The notes under the pieces: model-generated | Told to the model about the DNA's origin: nothing | The model's database searches: none | The model's input: the letters and a program-made list of their open reading frames with translations, nothing else | Assembly (NCBI RefSeq): GCF_001613165.1 | Contig: NZ_BDBV01000067.1 | Span: 56,127 to 120,126 of the forward strand | Direction of reading: 5' to 3' | Length of the DNA: 64,000 nt | Source of the DNA: Nocardia mexicana NBRC 108244 | GTDB taxonomy: Bacteria; Actinomycetota; Actinomycetes; Mycobacteriales; Mycobacteriaceae | Shown here: one piece after another, positions 43,973-52,036 of the stretch | Layout: each line of letters opens with the position of its first letter | Numbering within the stretch: position 1 is the first letter of the stretch | Program-made: the position numbers and the translations under genes

Positions 43973-44755
43973 ATGGCGGACAGTCAACGCGTCGCGATGG
44001 TCACGGGCGCAACCAGCGGCATGGGGCTGGAGATCACCAAAACCCTGGCGGCGCAGGGAATCTCCGTGTTCATCTGCGCCCGCAACGAGCAGCGGGTGGC
44101 GGATACGGCCAAGGGTCTGCAGGATGAGGGGCTGTCCGTCGACGGCGTCGCCTGCGACGTGCGCGACGCCGGGCAGATCCGCGAATTCGTCGACGCCGGC
44201 GTCCGCCGGTTCGGCCCGGTCGACATCCTGGTGAACAACGCGGGCCGCAGTGGCGGCGGCGTGACGGCGCAGATCGAGGAAGACCTGTGGCTCGACGTCG
44301 TCAACACCAATCTGCACAGCGTCTTCTTCGCCACCAAGGCCGCGCTCAACGCGGGCGGCATGCTGGAACGCGGCAGCGGCCGCATCGTCAACATCGCCTC
44401 GACCGGCGGCAAACAGGGTGTGCTGCACGGCGCCCCGTACTCCGCGTCCAAGCACGGCGTGGTCGGCTTCACCAAGGCGCTCGGGCTGGAGCTGGCCAAG
44501 ACCGGCATCACGGTGAACGCCGTCTGCCCGGGCTTCGTGGAAACGCCTATGGCCGAACGGGTTCGGGAGGTGTACTCGGGCCTGTGGGGGGTCGACACCG
44601 ACGAGGTGCACGCCAGGGTCAGCGCTCGCGTGCCGATCGGCCGCTACGTCCAGCCGAGCGAGGTGGCCGCCATGGTCGACTACCTGATCGCCCCGGCGGC
44701 CGCCGCGGTGACGGCGCAGGCGCTGAACGTCTGTGGCGGACTGGGCAATTACTGA
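43973..44755 (+). CDS. Ketoreductase of a type II polyketide synthase (ActIII-type)
   Basis: The 260-residue SDR is strikingly like actinorhodin ketoreductase ActIII. TGATSGMGLEI, VDILVNNAGRSGGG, GRIVNIASTGGKQGV, APYSASKHGVVGFTKALGLEL and the C-terminal PIGRYVQPSEVAAMVDYLIAP...AALNVCGGLGNY-type end are all conserved. It would reduce the C9 carbonyl of the nascent poly-beta-ketone using NADPH. The start at 43973 follows GGAGG. The biotin carrier gene follows 15 bases later. This gene helps to define the cluster as reducing aromatic PKS. Confidence 0.93.
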   Translation: MADSQRVAMVTGATSGMGLEITKTLAAQGISVFICARNEQRVADTAKGLQDEGLSVDGVACDVRDAGQIREFVDAGVRRFGPVDILVNNAGRSGGGVTAQIEEDLWLDVVNTNLHSVFFATKAALNAGGMLERGSGRIVNIASTGGKQGVLHGAPYSASKHGVVGFTKALGLELAKTGITVNAVCPGFVETPMAERVREVYSGLWGVDTDEVHARVSARVPIGRYVQPSEVAAMVDYLIAPAAAAVTAQALNVCGGLGNY

Positions 44756-44770
44756 CCGGGAGGCACCGCG

Positions 44771-45256
44771 ATGACCGCAGTAGACGACACCGCACCCGCG
44801 ACCGCCGAACTCGACGCGGCCGCACACGACCATCTGCAGGTTCTCGATGCGATCCAGTCGGGCGCGCTGCGCCTGCTCGGCGGATTCCCACGACAACCGA
44901 GCACCTTGCGCATCCGGGTCGGCGAGGTGACCGTCGAAGCACACTGGCCGCAGCAGGATTCGGCGACGGCCCCGACGACGTCGGAAACCGTTGCGGTCTC
45001 CGACGTCCCGGCGCCCTCCCCCACGATCCGCGCGCCGAGCGTGGGTGTGTTCTACCGCAGTCCCGAACCGGGCGCCGACCCGTTCGTCGACATCGGTGAT
45101 CACGTCACGGCCGGTCAGCAGGTCGCCATCGTCGAGGCGATGAAGCTGATGATCCCGGTGACCGCCGAGGCGGGCGGGGTGATCACCGAGATCTGCAAAC
45201 AAGACGGTGAATCGGTGCAATTCGACGACCCCCTGTTCTCCTACTCGGCGGGGTGA
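44771..45256 (+). CDS. accB: Biotin carboxyl carrier protein of acetyl-CoA carboxylase
   Basis: This 161-residue protein ends in a biotinyl domain with VEAMKLM around residue 125, the biotin-attachment lysine. Upstream are an Ala/Pro/Thr linker and a small helical N-terminus (DLQVLDAIQSGALRLLGGF-like). With the carboxyltransferase and biotin carboxylase genes at 53.5-56.6 kb it would supply malonyl-CoA, the extender of the type II PKS. It is separated from its partners within the cluster. It overlaps the tail of the lipocalin-like gene. Confidence 0.9.
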   Translation: MTAVDDTAPATAELDAAAHDHLQVLDAIQSGALRLLGGFPRQPSTLRIRVGEVTVEAHWPQQDSATAPTTSETVAVSDVPAPSPTIRAPSVGVFYRSPEPGADPFVDIGDHVTAGQQVAIVEAMKLMIPVTAEAGGVITEICKQDGESVQFDDPLFSYSAG

Positions 45257-45651
45257 GCCCGGCGCTCGGTCAGGGCGGCGCGGCGCCAGGTCAGGACCCG
45301 GCGCTGCGCCCGCCCGTCCACCTGGGCGCTGCCGATCAGCGTGAGCACGTCACCGCGCAGCGACATTTCCCGGACCTGCTCGGTATTCGCCCAGGCCGGG
45401 TTGGAACAGACCCTGATCGCGTGGACGACTTCCGTTCCCTCTTGTCGCCACGTCCCCGCGTAACCCATGAACGGGGCGGCACCGGCGGCGGCGTCGGTGC
45501 GCATCATGCTCACCGACACATAGCCGTGCGCGTTGTAGATCAGCAGGCCGCGCGGCGCATCACCCAGTGGCCCTTCGGTTCTCACGTCCGCATCGTCGAT
45601 GTCGTAGTACGACACCAGTTCCCAGGTCCCGACCAGATCGCTCGCTGTCAT
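45241..45651 (-). CDS. Lipocalin-like domain protein
   Basis: This 136-residue protein begins DLVGTWELVSYYDID, continues GLLIYNAHGYVSVSMM and YAGTWRQEGTEVVHAI, and ends in a DVLTLIGSAQVDGRAQRRVLTW strand, the pattern of small lipocalin-like proteins found beside polyketide genes. The start is the ATG at 45651 with GGGA upstream. It may bind a hydrophobic intermediate; this is inference. A TCGAG heptamer pair lies 25 bases upstream. Confidence 0.6.
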   Translation of the reverse strand: MTASDLVGTWELVSYYDIDDADVRTEGPLGDAPRGLLIYNAHGYVSVSMMRTDAAAGAAPFMGYAGTWRQEGTEVVHAIRVCSNPAWANTEQVREMSLRGDVLTLIGSAQVDGRAQRRVLTWRRAALTERRAHPAE

Positions 45652-45675
45652 GGATCCCACGATGAGCGCCCGCAC

Positions 45676-45693
45676 TCGAGTCATGCTCGAGCG
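45676..45693. promoter_or_regulatory. SARP-type heptamer pair upstream of the lipocalin-like gene
   Basis: TCGAGTC-atgc-TCGAGCG has two perfect TCGAG heptamers with an 11-bp period. It lies about 25 bases before the lipocalin-like start and over the end of the DUF5519 gene. This is the same type of element as at 53396 and 43865. Confidence 0.6.
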
Positions 45694-46175
45694 GTCCCCC
45701 GGGCGTAGGCATGGCTGGCCTGCACCAGTTCCCAGACCACCTCCAATTCACCGGGGTCGCGCGGGCCGTACACCATCAGGACCGACGGCGGCAGGTACCG
45801 CTGGCGGGCCAGCGGATGCTGTTCGGCCCAGCCTTGCGTGATCGCCTCCACGGCAAGCGCTTCCGGCAGGCACAGATGCAGGCTGCCGTCCGTACTGCCG
45901 TGCAGATGGGCGAATTCGGTGGCCCGCAGGTACGCGTCGTCCGGACCCCCGGCGAACTCCGGCTTCAGGTGCAGCGCACGGGTGTCCGGCGCCGAGATTC
46001 CGCTGCGCCCGACCAGGACACCCGGGAGGCTGACCATGCGAGCCCACAGGGTCTGCTGCAGACCTGCCGGAGCATTCTGACTCAACTGCTGGTGCGGAGT
46101 ATGTGGTCGGGTCTCCGGCCGCGCACCGAAGCGAGGAGGGAGGGCCGGATGCCTGTGCGTGGCCGTCGCTGTCAT
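45681..46175 (-). CDS. DUF5519/luciferase-like domain protein
   Basis: This 164-residue protein has ALHLKPEFAGGPDDAYLRATEFAHLHGSTDGSLHL and the GWAEQHPLARQRYLPPSVLMVYGPRD block, characteristic of small DUF5519 proteins of unknown function. The ATG at 46175 follows AAAGGAG. It is divergent from an HxlR regulator across a direct-repeat promoter. The stop overlaps the SARP-type heptamer region. Confidence 0.65.
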   Translation of the reverse strand: MTATATHRHPALPPRFGARPETRPHTPHQQLSQNAPAGLQQTLWARMVSLPGVLVGRSGISAPDTRALHLKPEFAGGPDDAYLRATEFAHLHGSTDGSLHLCLPEALAVEAITQGWAEQHPLARQRYLPPSVLMVYGPRDPGELEVVWELVQASHAYARGTARA

Positions 46176-46216
46176 CACTGTGCTCCTTTCACGACCGTCG
46201 GGCCGTCTGGTCACAC

Positions 46217-46246
46217 AGTAGTTTCCAAAGTATAGTAGTTACCAAA
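46217..46246. promoter_or_regulatory. Direct repeat in the HxlR/DUF5519 divergent promoter
   Basis: AGTAGTTTCCAAA (46217-46229) and AGTAGTTACCAAA (46234-46246) are 13-base direct repeats offset by 17 bases. TATAGT between them is a possible -10. The pair sits between divergent HxlR and DUF5519 genes and is a candidate HxlR operator. Confidence 0.55.
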
Positions 46247-46268
46247 TGGAAAGCGTGCAGGAGAGGTT

Positions 46269-46637
46269 ATGACAGACGTCACAGCACCCCCGGTCGATCC
46301 CTGCCCCATCTCCCCCGTGGTCGACTTGTTCTTCGGCCGCTGGTCCACCCAGGTGCTGTGGGTGCTGACCCACCATGGCCGCATCCGATTCAACGAGTTG
46401 CTGCAACGCATTCCGGGACTGACACCGAAGGTGCTCACGCAGCGGCTCCGGCAGCTGGAGCGCGACGGGCTGGTGCAGCGCACCTATCACCCCGAGGTGC
46501 CACCCCGGGTGGAGTACACCGCCACCACACTGGCCACCACGCTGCGCCCGCTGTTCAACAATCTCGCGCAGTGGTCCGACGAGCACCTGGGCGAGGTGCT
46601 CGCCGCACGGGCCGCCTACGACGCCGCGGAGGGCTGA
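46269..46637 (+). CDS. HxlR-family transcriptional regulator
   Basis: This 122-residue protein starts CPISPVVDLFFGRWSTQVLWVLTHHGRIRFNELLQRIPGLTPKVLTQRLRQLERDGLVQR, the HxlR winged helix, with the wing EVPPRVEYTAT. AGGAGAGG is upstream of the start. It is convergent with the hydrolase at 46616-47377, with a 22-base overlap. It probably controls its divergent neighbour through the repeat at 46217. Confidence 0.85.
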   Translation: MTDVTAPPVDPCPISPVVDLFFGRWSTQVLWVLTHHGRIRFNELLQRIPGLTPKVLTQRLRQLERDGLVQRTYHPEVPPRVEYTATTLATTLRPLFNNLAQWSDEHLGEVLAARAAYDAAEG

Positions 46638-47377
46638 GCCGCCACCGCGAGCAGATGGCGGGCCAACTCCCGCGGCATCGTGATCATGCAGTCGTGCCCC
46701 GTCGGCAGCACCTTCAGGCGCTCGGGCGGCAGGTCGTCCGGCGGCAGGGTGCGCGGCATCGCCGCGCGCATCGCCTGGAACTCCGCGCCGCCCTCGCTGC
46801 AGTAGATATGCGTGACCGGTATGTAGGCCAGGGCCTGTGGGTTGCTCAGCCACAACGGCTGCTGGAAGGTCTTCAGCGACTGCGCCGTGAGCATGGACGC
46901 CAGCCAGCTCAAATCGGGTTCCGTTGTGACACCGTTGATTCCACCGTCCCCCAGCGGCTCGGTCGGCGGTGGTACTCGCCAGCCATCGCCGCTGTCCGCC
47001 GCCGCCTGCGCGAATGCCTCCACCATGGGGGGCATGATGTCGGCGACCGCCTCGCCGTCACGCGGCACGAAGGTGTCCACGTAGACCAGTTCGGCAATGC
47101 GGTCGGGCATCCGGTCGGCGAGGGCGGTGATCACGATCCCGGCATAGCTGTGGCCGACGAGGATCACATCGGTGAGAGCCTCGGTGGTCACCAGTCCGAC
47201 CAGATCATCGACGTGGGTATCGAGTCCGACGTAGCGGGTGAGCTGGTCGGCACGCTCCCCCAGTCCGACCAGCGAAGGGGCGAGCGCGGTGTGGCCCGCC
47301 GACTCCAGCAGCGGCACTACCCGCTGCCAGGCCCAGCCGCCGTGGAACGCTCCGTGCACGAGCAGATAGGTCGACAC
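46616..47377 (-). CDS. Alpha/beta hydrolase (EstA/methylesterase-like)
   Basis: This 253-residue hydrolase begins STYLLVHGAFHGGWAWQRVVPLLESAGH, with oxyanion HGAFHGGW, nucleophile elbow GHSYAG and PTGHDCMITMP supplying the His. Similar enzymes act on esters or lactones of plant-like or polyketide products. It is last in the minus-strand run of the polyketide cluster and could tailor or release a product. It overlaps HxlR tail to tail. Confidence 0.8.
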   Translation of the reverse strand: MSTYLLVHGAFHGGWAWQRVVPLLESAGHTALAPSLVGLGERADQLTRYVGLDTHVDDLVGLVTTEALTDVILVGHSYAGIVITALADRMPDRIAELVYVDTFVPRDGEAVADIMPPMVEAFAQAAADSGDGWRVPPPTEPLGDGGINGVTTEPDLSWLASMLTAQSLKTFQQPLWLSNPQALAYIPVTHIYCSEGGAEFQAMRAAMPRTLPPDDLPPERLKVLPTGHDCMITMPRELARHLLAVAAQPSAAS

Positions 47378-47388
47378 GATCGTTTCTC

Positions 47389-48633
47389 CTACTTCCTTGT
47401 GACAGTGAGTGTTTCGTCGATTCCGGGCGGCACGCGCTCGGGGCGGATACCGAGCCCGATGACCCGCGCGATCACGTGCGAGAGCCCCGGGAACCGGCGC
47501 AGCAGCCGGGCCAGCAACGGTTTGTCCGTGCCGGGGCGTCCCGCACTGGGATACAGATCGGCCAGCAGCCGGAGCTGCGCGAATTGCACCACCCGCATGG
47601 GGAATTCGCGACGGCGCTGCACGGCGCGCAGCCGTGCCGCGGTCGGCGCCTGTCCCGCGGCCAGGGTGGGCGCGAGCAGGCGGGCCGCCGCGACGGCATC
47701 CTGCACCGCGAGATTGATGCCGACACCGCCCGCCGGTGACATCGCGTGCGCGGCATCACCGATCGCGAGCAGCCCGGGCCGATACCAGCGGCGCAACCGG
47801 TCCACGCGCACGTCGAGCGGTTTCACGTCCTCCCAGTCGCGGATCTCGGCCTCGAGATGCGGCGCGAGCACGGGATAGATCGCCGCCAGGTCCGCGCGGA
47901 AGGCGGGCAGCCCCGCCGCCCGGACCGCCTCGAACCCGCCCTTCGGGATCATGTAGGCGACCTGCAGATAGTCGCCGCGATCGATGCAGACGATGAAGAA
48001 GCCCTTCCCGCTGCGGACGGTGGGCAGCCGGTCGCCGTCCGGTGTACTCACCCGGAACCACAGCACATCCATCGGCGCCTCGCCCGCCCCCACCTCGAGC
48101 AGGCCGTCGCGGCGCACCAGCGAGTTGCGGCCGTCCGCCGCGATCACCAACCGGCACCGGACCTCCGCCGTCCCGTCGGGCGTGCGTGCCCGGACACCCG
48201 TGACCGCCCCGTCCTCGTGGATGAGTTCGGTCGCCTCGGCACGCTGCCGCAGCCGGAAACCCGCATAGCGACGGCCGGTTTCGGCAAGGAATGTGAGGAC
48301 ATCCCACTGCGGCATGAAGGCCACGAACGGGAAACGGCCGGGCAGCCTGCGGAAGTCGGCGAAGACCACGGGCCCGAGATCGGTGGCCATCGGCAACCGC
48401 GGCGCCTCCACATGCGGGAGCCGCAGAAACTCGTCGGCCACACCCAGTTCGTCGAGCACGGCCAGCGTCGACGGATGCACCGTGTCACCGCGGAAGTCGC
48501 GCAGGAAGTCCGGATGCTTCTCCAGCACAACGACGTCGACTCCCGATCGGGCCAGCAGCAGCCCAGCGACGAGGCCGGCCGGGCCACCGCCGATCACGCA
48601 GACATCGACGGATTCGCTTGTCACGCCAGACAT
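47389..48633 (-). CDS. FAD-dependent aromatic monooxygenase of the polyketide cluster
   Basis: The 414-residue class A flavoprotein hydroxylase has the dinucleotide fold CVIGGGPAGLVAGLLLARSGVDVVVLEKH, the RDFRGDTVHPSTLAVLDELG block, LVIAADGRNSLVR (DG motif) and AIGDAAHAMSPAGGVGINLAVQDA (GD motif). It would hydroxylate an aromatic polyketide intermediate using NAD(P)H and O2. The ATG overlaps the MBL stop by 13 bases, indicating coupling in the KS-to-hydrolase operon. The position oxidised cannot be inferred. Confidence 0.88.
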   Translation of the reverse strand: MSGVTSESVDVCVIGGGPAGLVAGLLLARSGVDVVVLEKHPDFLRDFRGDTVHPSTLAVLDELGVADEFLRLPHVEAPRLPMATDLGPVVFADFRRLPGRFPFVAFMPQWDVLTFLAETGRRYAGFRLRQRAEATELIHEDGAVTGVRARTPDGTAEVRCRLVIAADGRNSLVRRDGLLEVGAGEAPMDVLWFRVSTPDGDRLPTVRSGKGFFIVCIDRGDYLQVAYMIPKGGFEAVRAAGLPAFRADLAAIYPVLAPHLEAEIRDWEDVKPLDVRVDRLRRWYRPGLLAIGDAAHAMSPAGGVGINLAVQDAVAAARLLAPTLAAGQAPTAARLRAVQRRREFPMRVVQFAQLRLLADLYPSAGRPGTDKPLLARLLRRFPGLSHVIARVIGLGIRPERVPPGIDETLTVTRK

Positions 48634-49550
48634 GTCGGCAACCGCCCGTGGTTGTAGCGCACCATCTCGTCGAAGATCGACAACACGTCGAGCGGACTCC
48701 CCGGGGCCAGCTCGTCCAGCTCCGCGTAGGCGCGGTGCAGGTTCCCGACAATGCGTTCGGAGTCGACCAGCTCCTCGAACTCGCCCAGCCCCACCTCCAT
48801 CGCGATCTCGAGTGGCGGCAGGTCGAGGGCCCGGCCCTCGATCGCGGCGTCCTCGATCCAGTGCAGATACCGTGTCGTCTGCTCGAAGATCTCCGGCCCG
48901 GCGATCGGACCGTGGCCCGCCACAACGGTTTCCGCGCCCAGCTGCGAAAGCCGCCGGACCGCCGCCAGGCTGCCGCGCACCGACCCGAACAAGCAGAACG
49001 GCGCCGCCCCCGACATGACGATGTCACCGGCGAACAGCACCTTCTCCTGCGGCAGCCACGCCACCACGTCGTTGGTGGTGTGCGCGGCCGGGCCGAGATG
49101 GATCAGCTCGACCGGCCGCTCGCCCACGTGGACCGTCACCCGCTCACCGAAGGTGACGGTCGGCAGGGTGACGCGCACATCGCCCCAGTCGACCTGCGGC
49201 CACAGCTGGGTCAGGGCGAGGCCGGTCTCGATCATCTCGGGCCGGATCCGATCGTGGCCGAGGACGACCGCGGCCGGGCCGAACAGGTGGTTGCCGAAGT
49301 TGTGGTCGCCGTGATGGTGGGTGTTGACGATGGTCCGGGCGGGTCCCGGCGCCATCCGGTCCACGAACTCGACCAGGCCACGGGTCCGGCCCTCGGTGGC
49401 CAGGGTGTCGATCACCAGGGCCCCTCCGGGCCCGATCAGCACCCCGGCGTTGCTGACGCACCAGCCGCCGCGGTCGTGGGTATAGGCGAAGACGCCGTCG
49501 GCCACCTCCTGGATCGCCGGGCGCGCGGGCGCGGGTGTCCCGGTGATCAT
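48621..49550 (-). CDS. Metallo-beta-lactamase-fold cyclase (ActIV-like)
   Basis: The 309-residue MBL-fold protein has HHHGDH at about residues 78-83 with downstream metal ligands in GPAAHTTNDVV, LFAGDIVMSG and VVAGHGP. In actinorhodin-type clusters the second-ring cyclase (ActIV) has this fold and places ring two. Its position next to the ActVII-like aromatase supports that role. The start overlaps the ARO/CYC stop as ATGA. Confidence 0.85.
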   Translation of the reverse strand: MITGTPAPARPAIQEVADGVFAYTHDRGGWCVSNAGVLIGPGGALVIDTLATEGRTRGLVEFVDRMAPGPARTIVNTHHHGDHNFGNHLFGPAAVVLGHDRIRPEMIETGLALTQLWPQVDWGDVRVTLPTVTFGERVTVHVGERPVELIHLGPAAHTTNDVVAWLPQEKVLFAGDIVMSGAAPFCLFGSVRGSLAAVRRLSQLGAETVVAGHGPIAGPEIFEQTTRYLHWIEDAAIEGRALDLPPLEIAMEVGLGEFEELVDSERIVGNLHRAYAELDELAPGSPLDVLSIFDEMVRYNHGRLPTCLA

Positions 49551-50500
49551 GTCGCGGACTTCGTCGTCGACATCCGCTCCGCCGCCGCGTATTTCACCGC
49601 GCACAGCAGGGTGTTGCGGCTGTTGGTGCCCAGCGCCTCCTCGAGGTAGGCCCGCGCATCGGCGAGATCTGTTGCTTCTCCGAGAATTTCGCGTGCCGCC
49701 TCCGGGTTGATCGCCACGGTGTGCCGAGCGGTGACCTCGGCGCCGTCGGGCCCGTCCGCGAATTCCCAATTGCCGCTGTGGCCGAACAGCATCGCCGGGG
49801 GCATCAGCTGCTTGTAGTCGATGCGTTCGCCCGGAAAGCAGATCCGCACCGACTTGGTGGTGTGGGTGAGTCCACCGCCGGTGACGGTATCCATCTCCAT
49901 CAGCTGCACGCCGTCGGAGTCCTCGCTCAGCTCCACCCGGCCCACATGCGGGACGTGCTCGGGCCAACGATCGCTGCGACGGACGAAGTCGTACAGTTCC
50001 GCGGCCGTGGCGTCCAGGGTCACGGTGTCGGCGAAGGTGTACACGATCTCGCCGATCGGATGCCCCAGTTCGGCGATGCGACCGAGGGCGGCCAGTTCGG
50101 TCTCGCTGTTGCGGTCGACGGCGCGCGACACGTCTTCGGGATCGGCGCCCGGCAGCACGCCGAAGTGGTGGTCCAGCACGATTCTCGTGGTGGCCGAGTC
50201 GATTTCCTCGAACGACCACTCACCACCCATCGATGCGATCGGCGGATGGCTGCGCTCCTGCTCGAAGGAGATGCGACGCTGCTCCTGGTCGAGTACGCGC
50301 CGGGAGGTCCAATGCATCACCGCGCCGTTCACCGTGGCCCACAGCTGGAACCGCTCCTCGTCGGGCCCGCGGTGCAGATGCCGCACCGCGACGCTCGGTT
50401 CGAAGATCACCGGCCAGCGGGTGACATCGGCGACCAGTGCGTAGAGGTCGGCGGGCGGGGCGGCCACGATGCGGGAGTGCCGCGTCTTGACGATGCTCAT
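49547..50500 (-). CDS. Didomain aromatase/cyclase (ActVII-like)
   Basis: This 317-residue protein has two SRPBCC (polyketide cyclase) domains, starting KTRHSRIVAAPPADLYALVADVTRWPVIF (first) and VYTFADTVTLDATAAELYDFVRRSDRWPEHVPHVGRVEL (second). It forms and aromatises the first ring after ketoreduction. The two-domain layout is typical of reduced aromatic polyketides. The start overlaps the ACP stop (ATGA). Confidence 0.9.
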   Translation of the reverse strand: MSIVKTRHSRIVAAPPADLYALVADVTRWPVIFEPSVAVRHLHRGPDEERFQLWATVNGAVMHWTSRRVLDQEQRRISFEQERSHPPIASMGGEWSFEEIDSATTRIVLDHHFGVLPGADPEDVSRAVDRNSETELAALGRIAELGHPIGEIVYTFADTVTLDATAAELYDFVRRSDRWPEHVPHVGRVELSEDSDGVQLMEMDTVTGGGLTHTTKSVRICFPGERIDYKQLMPPAMLFGHSGNWEFADGPDGAEVTARHTVAINPEAAREILGEATDLADARAYLEEALGTNSRNTLLCAVKYAAAERMSTTKSAT

Positions 50501-50763
50501 GACGCCGCACCCGCCAGCCGGCTGTTGACGATGTCGATGAGCTCCTGCGGCGTCTCGAGGTCGATGAGCTGCTCCTCGGGGACCGTCACCCCGAAGTCCT
50601 GCTGAATCCTCGACGCGGTCTCGATCAGCGCCAGGGAGTCGTAGCCGAGATCCTCGAAGTTCGCCGCGGAGAAGTCACCGGCCAGTTCGGGCGCGTCCTC
50701 GTCGCCACCCGCACATGCCACCAGAATTCGGCGCAGCTCGTCGATGGTCATGATCGTGCTCAT
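50497..50763 (-). CDS. Acyl carrier protein of the type II PKS
   Basis: The 88-residue ACP has LGYDSLALIETASRIQQDFGVTVPEE, with the phosphopantetheine serine at about residue 43. The ATG at 50763 follows GAGGAGCAG. It shuttles the growing poly-beta-ketone between KS and modifying enzymes. It overlaps the ARO/CYC start and follows the chain-length factor by 55 bases. Confidence 0.93.
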   Translation of the reverse strand: MSTIMTIDELRRILVACAGGDEDAPELAGDFSAANFEDLGYDSLALIETASRIQQDFGVTVPEEQLIDLETPQELIDIVNSRLAGAAS

Positions 50764-50818
50764 GGTCTGCTCCTCGATTGTCGGATGAAGCGGTTGCCGT
50801 GGCTCGGCACCGCTCGGG

Positions 50819-52036
50819 TCAGTTGCCGGATACCGCGCGCACCACCACTGCCGAGTTGAATCCCCACCGGCCGCGCGCGAGCACCAGTGCCGACCCGACG
50901 GCCGCCTCGCGCGGCTCACCGAGGATCAGGTCGAGATCGAAACCCTCGGTGACCTCGGTCGTCGCGGCCGTGGACGGGATCACCCCGTCGCGCACGGCCA
51001 GCAGCGCGGTGACGATGTCGAGCGGGCCCGCGCCCGAGAACAGCCGTCCCGTCAGGGGTTTCGTCGCGGTGACCGGCACCGCGCGCGGCCCGAAGACCGC
51101 CACCAGCGCCGCTGCCTCTTCGAGGTCCCGTTCGGGGACTCCGGCGGCGTCGGCGAACACCACGTCGATATCACCGGGGCCCGATCCCGCGTCGGCGAGC
51201 GCCATGTCGATGGCCCGCCGCAGACCCGACGGCCGCCCGGAGCCCGGTGCCGGGTCGAATGTCTGCGCATAGCCCGCGATTTCGCCGTACATCTTCGGCA
51301 CTGCCCGGGCGTGCGCGGCGGCGGCGTCCTCGAGAACCAGCATCGCACCGCCCTCCCCCGGTACATGTCCGGTGGCGAGTGCATCGAAGGGCCGATACGA
51401 GTGCGCGGGATCGGTTGCGGTACTGACGATTCCACTCGCCACATGCGAGGCCCAGCCCCACGGGTCCAGCGCGGAGTCCACGCCGCCGGTCACCACCAGC
51501 GGGGTGCCCCGGCGCACGGTGCGCCGCGCGTGTCCCACGGCGTCCAGCCCACCCGCCTGCTCGGCGACCAAGGCGCTGCTGGGTCCGCGCATACCGTGCC
51601 GGATGGAGATCTGGCCGGTGTTCACCGCGTAGAACCACGCGAACGACTCGTACACGCTGACGTGCTCGGATCCCTTCGACCACAGCTTGTTGAACTCACG
51701 ATGGGTGAATTCGAAACCGCCGGAGGCATTTCCGGTCACCACGCCCATGTCGTAGTCCGTCAGCGCGGTGGTATCGACCTTCGCGTCGTCCAGTGCCCAG
51801 TGCGCGGCAACCAGCGCCATCCGGGTGGAGACGTCGGTCTGCGGGAGCAGGCGGCTCGGAAGATGTTCGGCGGCAACGAAATCCGATACCTGACCCGCGA
51901 GCGACGCCCCGGATGCGCTGGTGTCGAACCGGGTGAGCGGCGCAATGCCGCTGCGCCCCTCGAGCACGGCCTGCCAGAACCGCTCGACACCGAGACCGTT
52001 GGGCGCGACGACGCCCACGCCCGTCACGACCGTCAT
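50819..52036 (-). CDS. Chain-length factor (KS-beta)
   Basis: The 405-residue ketosynthase-fold subunit lacks the active-site Cys: the motif reads SALVAEQAGGLDAVGH, with Gln near residue 160. This defines the chain-length factor, which forms a heterodimer with KS-alpha and sets polyketide length. It is translationally coupled to KS-alpha (ATGA overlap at 52033-52036). The chain length is not deduced here; pocket residues would need structural alignment. Confidence 0.93.
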   Translation of the reverse strand: MTVVTGVGVVAPNGLGVERFWQAVLEGRSGIAPLTRFDTSASGASLAGQVSDFVAAEHLPSRLLPQTDVSTRMALVAAHWALDDAKVDTTALTDYDMGVVTGNASGGFEFTHREFNKLWSKGSEHVSVYESFAWFYAVNTGQISIRHGMRGPSSALVAEQAGGLDAVGHARRTVRRGTPLVVTGGVDSALDPWGWASHVASGIVSTATDPAHSYRPFDALATGHVPGEGGAMLVLEDAAAAHARAVPKMYGEIAGYAQTFDPAPGSGRPSGLRRAIDMALADAGSGPGDIDVVFADAAGVPERDLEEAAALVAVFGPRAVPVTATKPLTGRLFSGAGPLDIVTALLAVRDGVIPSTAATTEVTEGFDLDLILGEPREAAVGSALVLARGRWGFNSAVVVRAVSGN

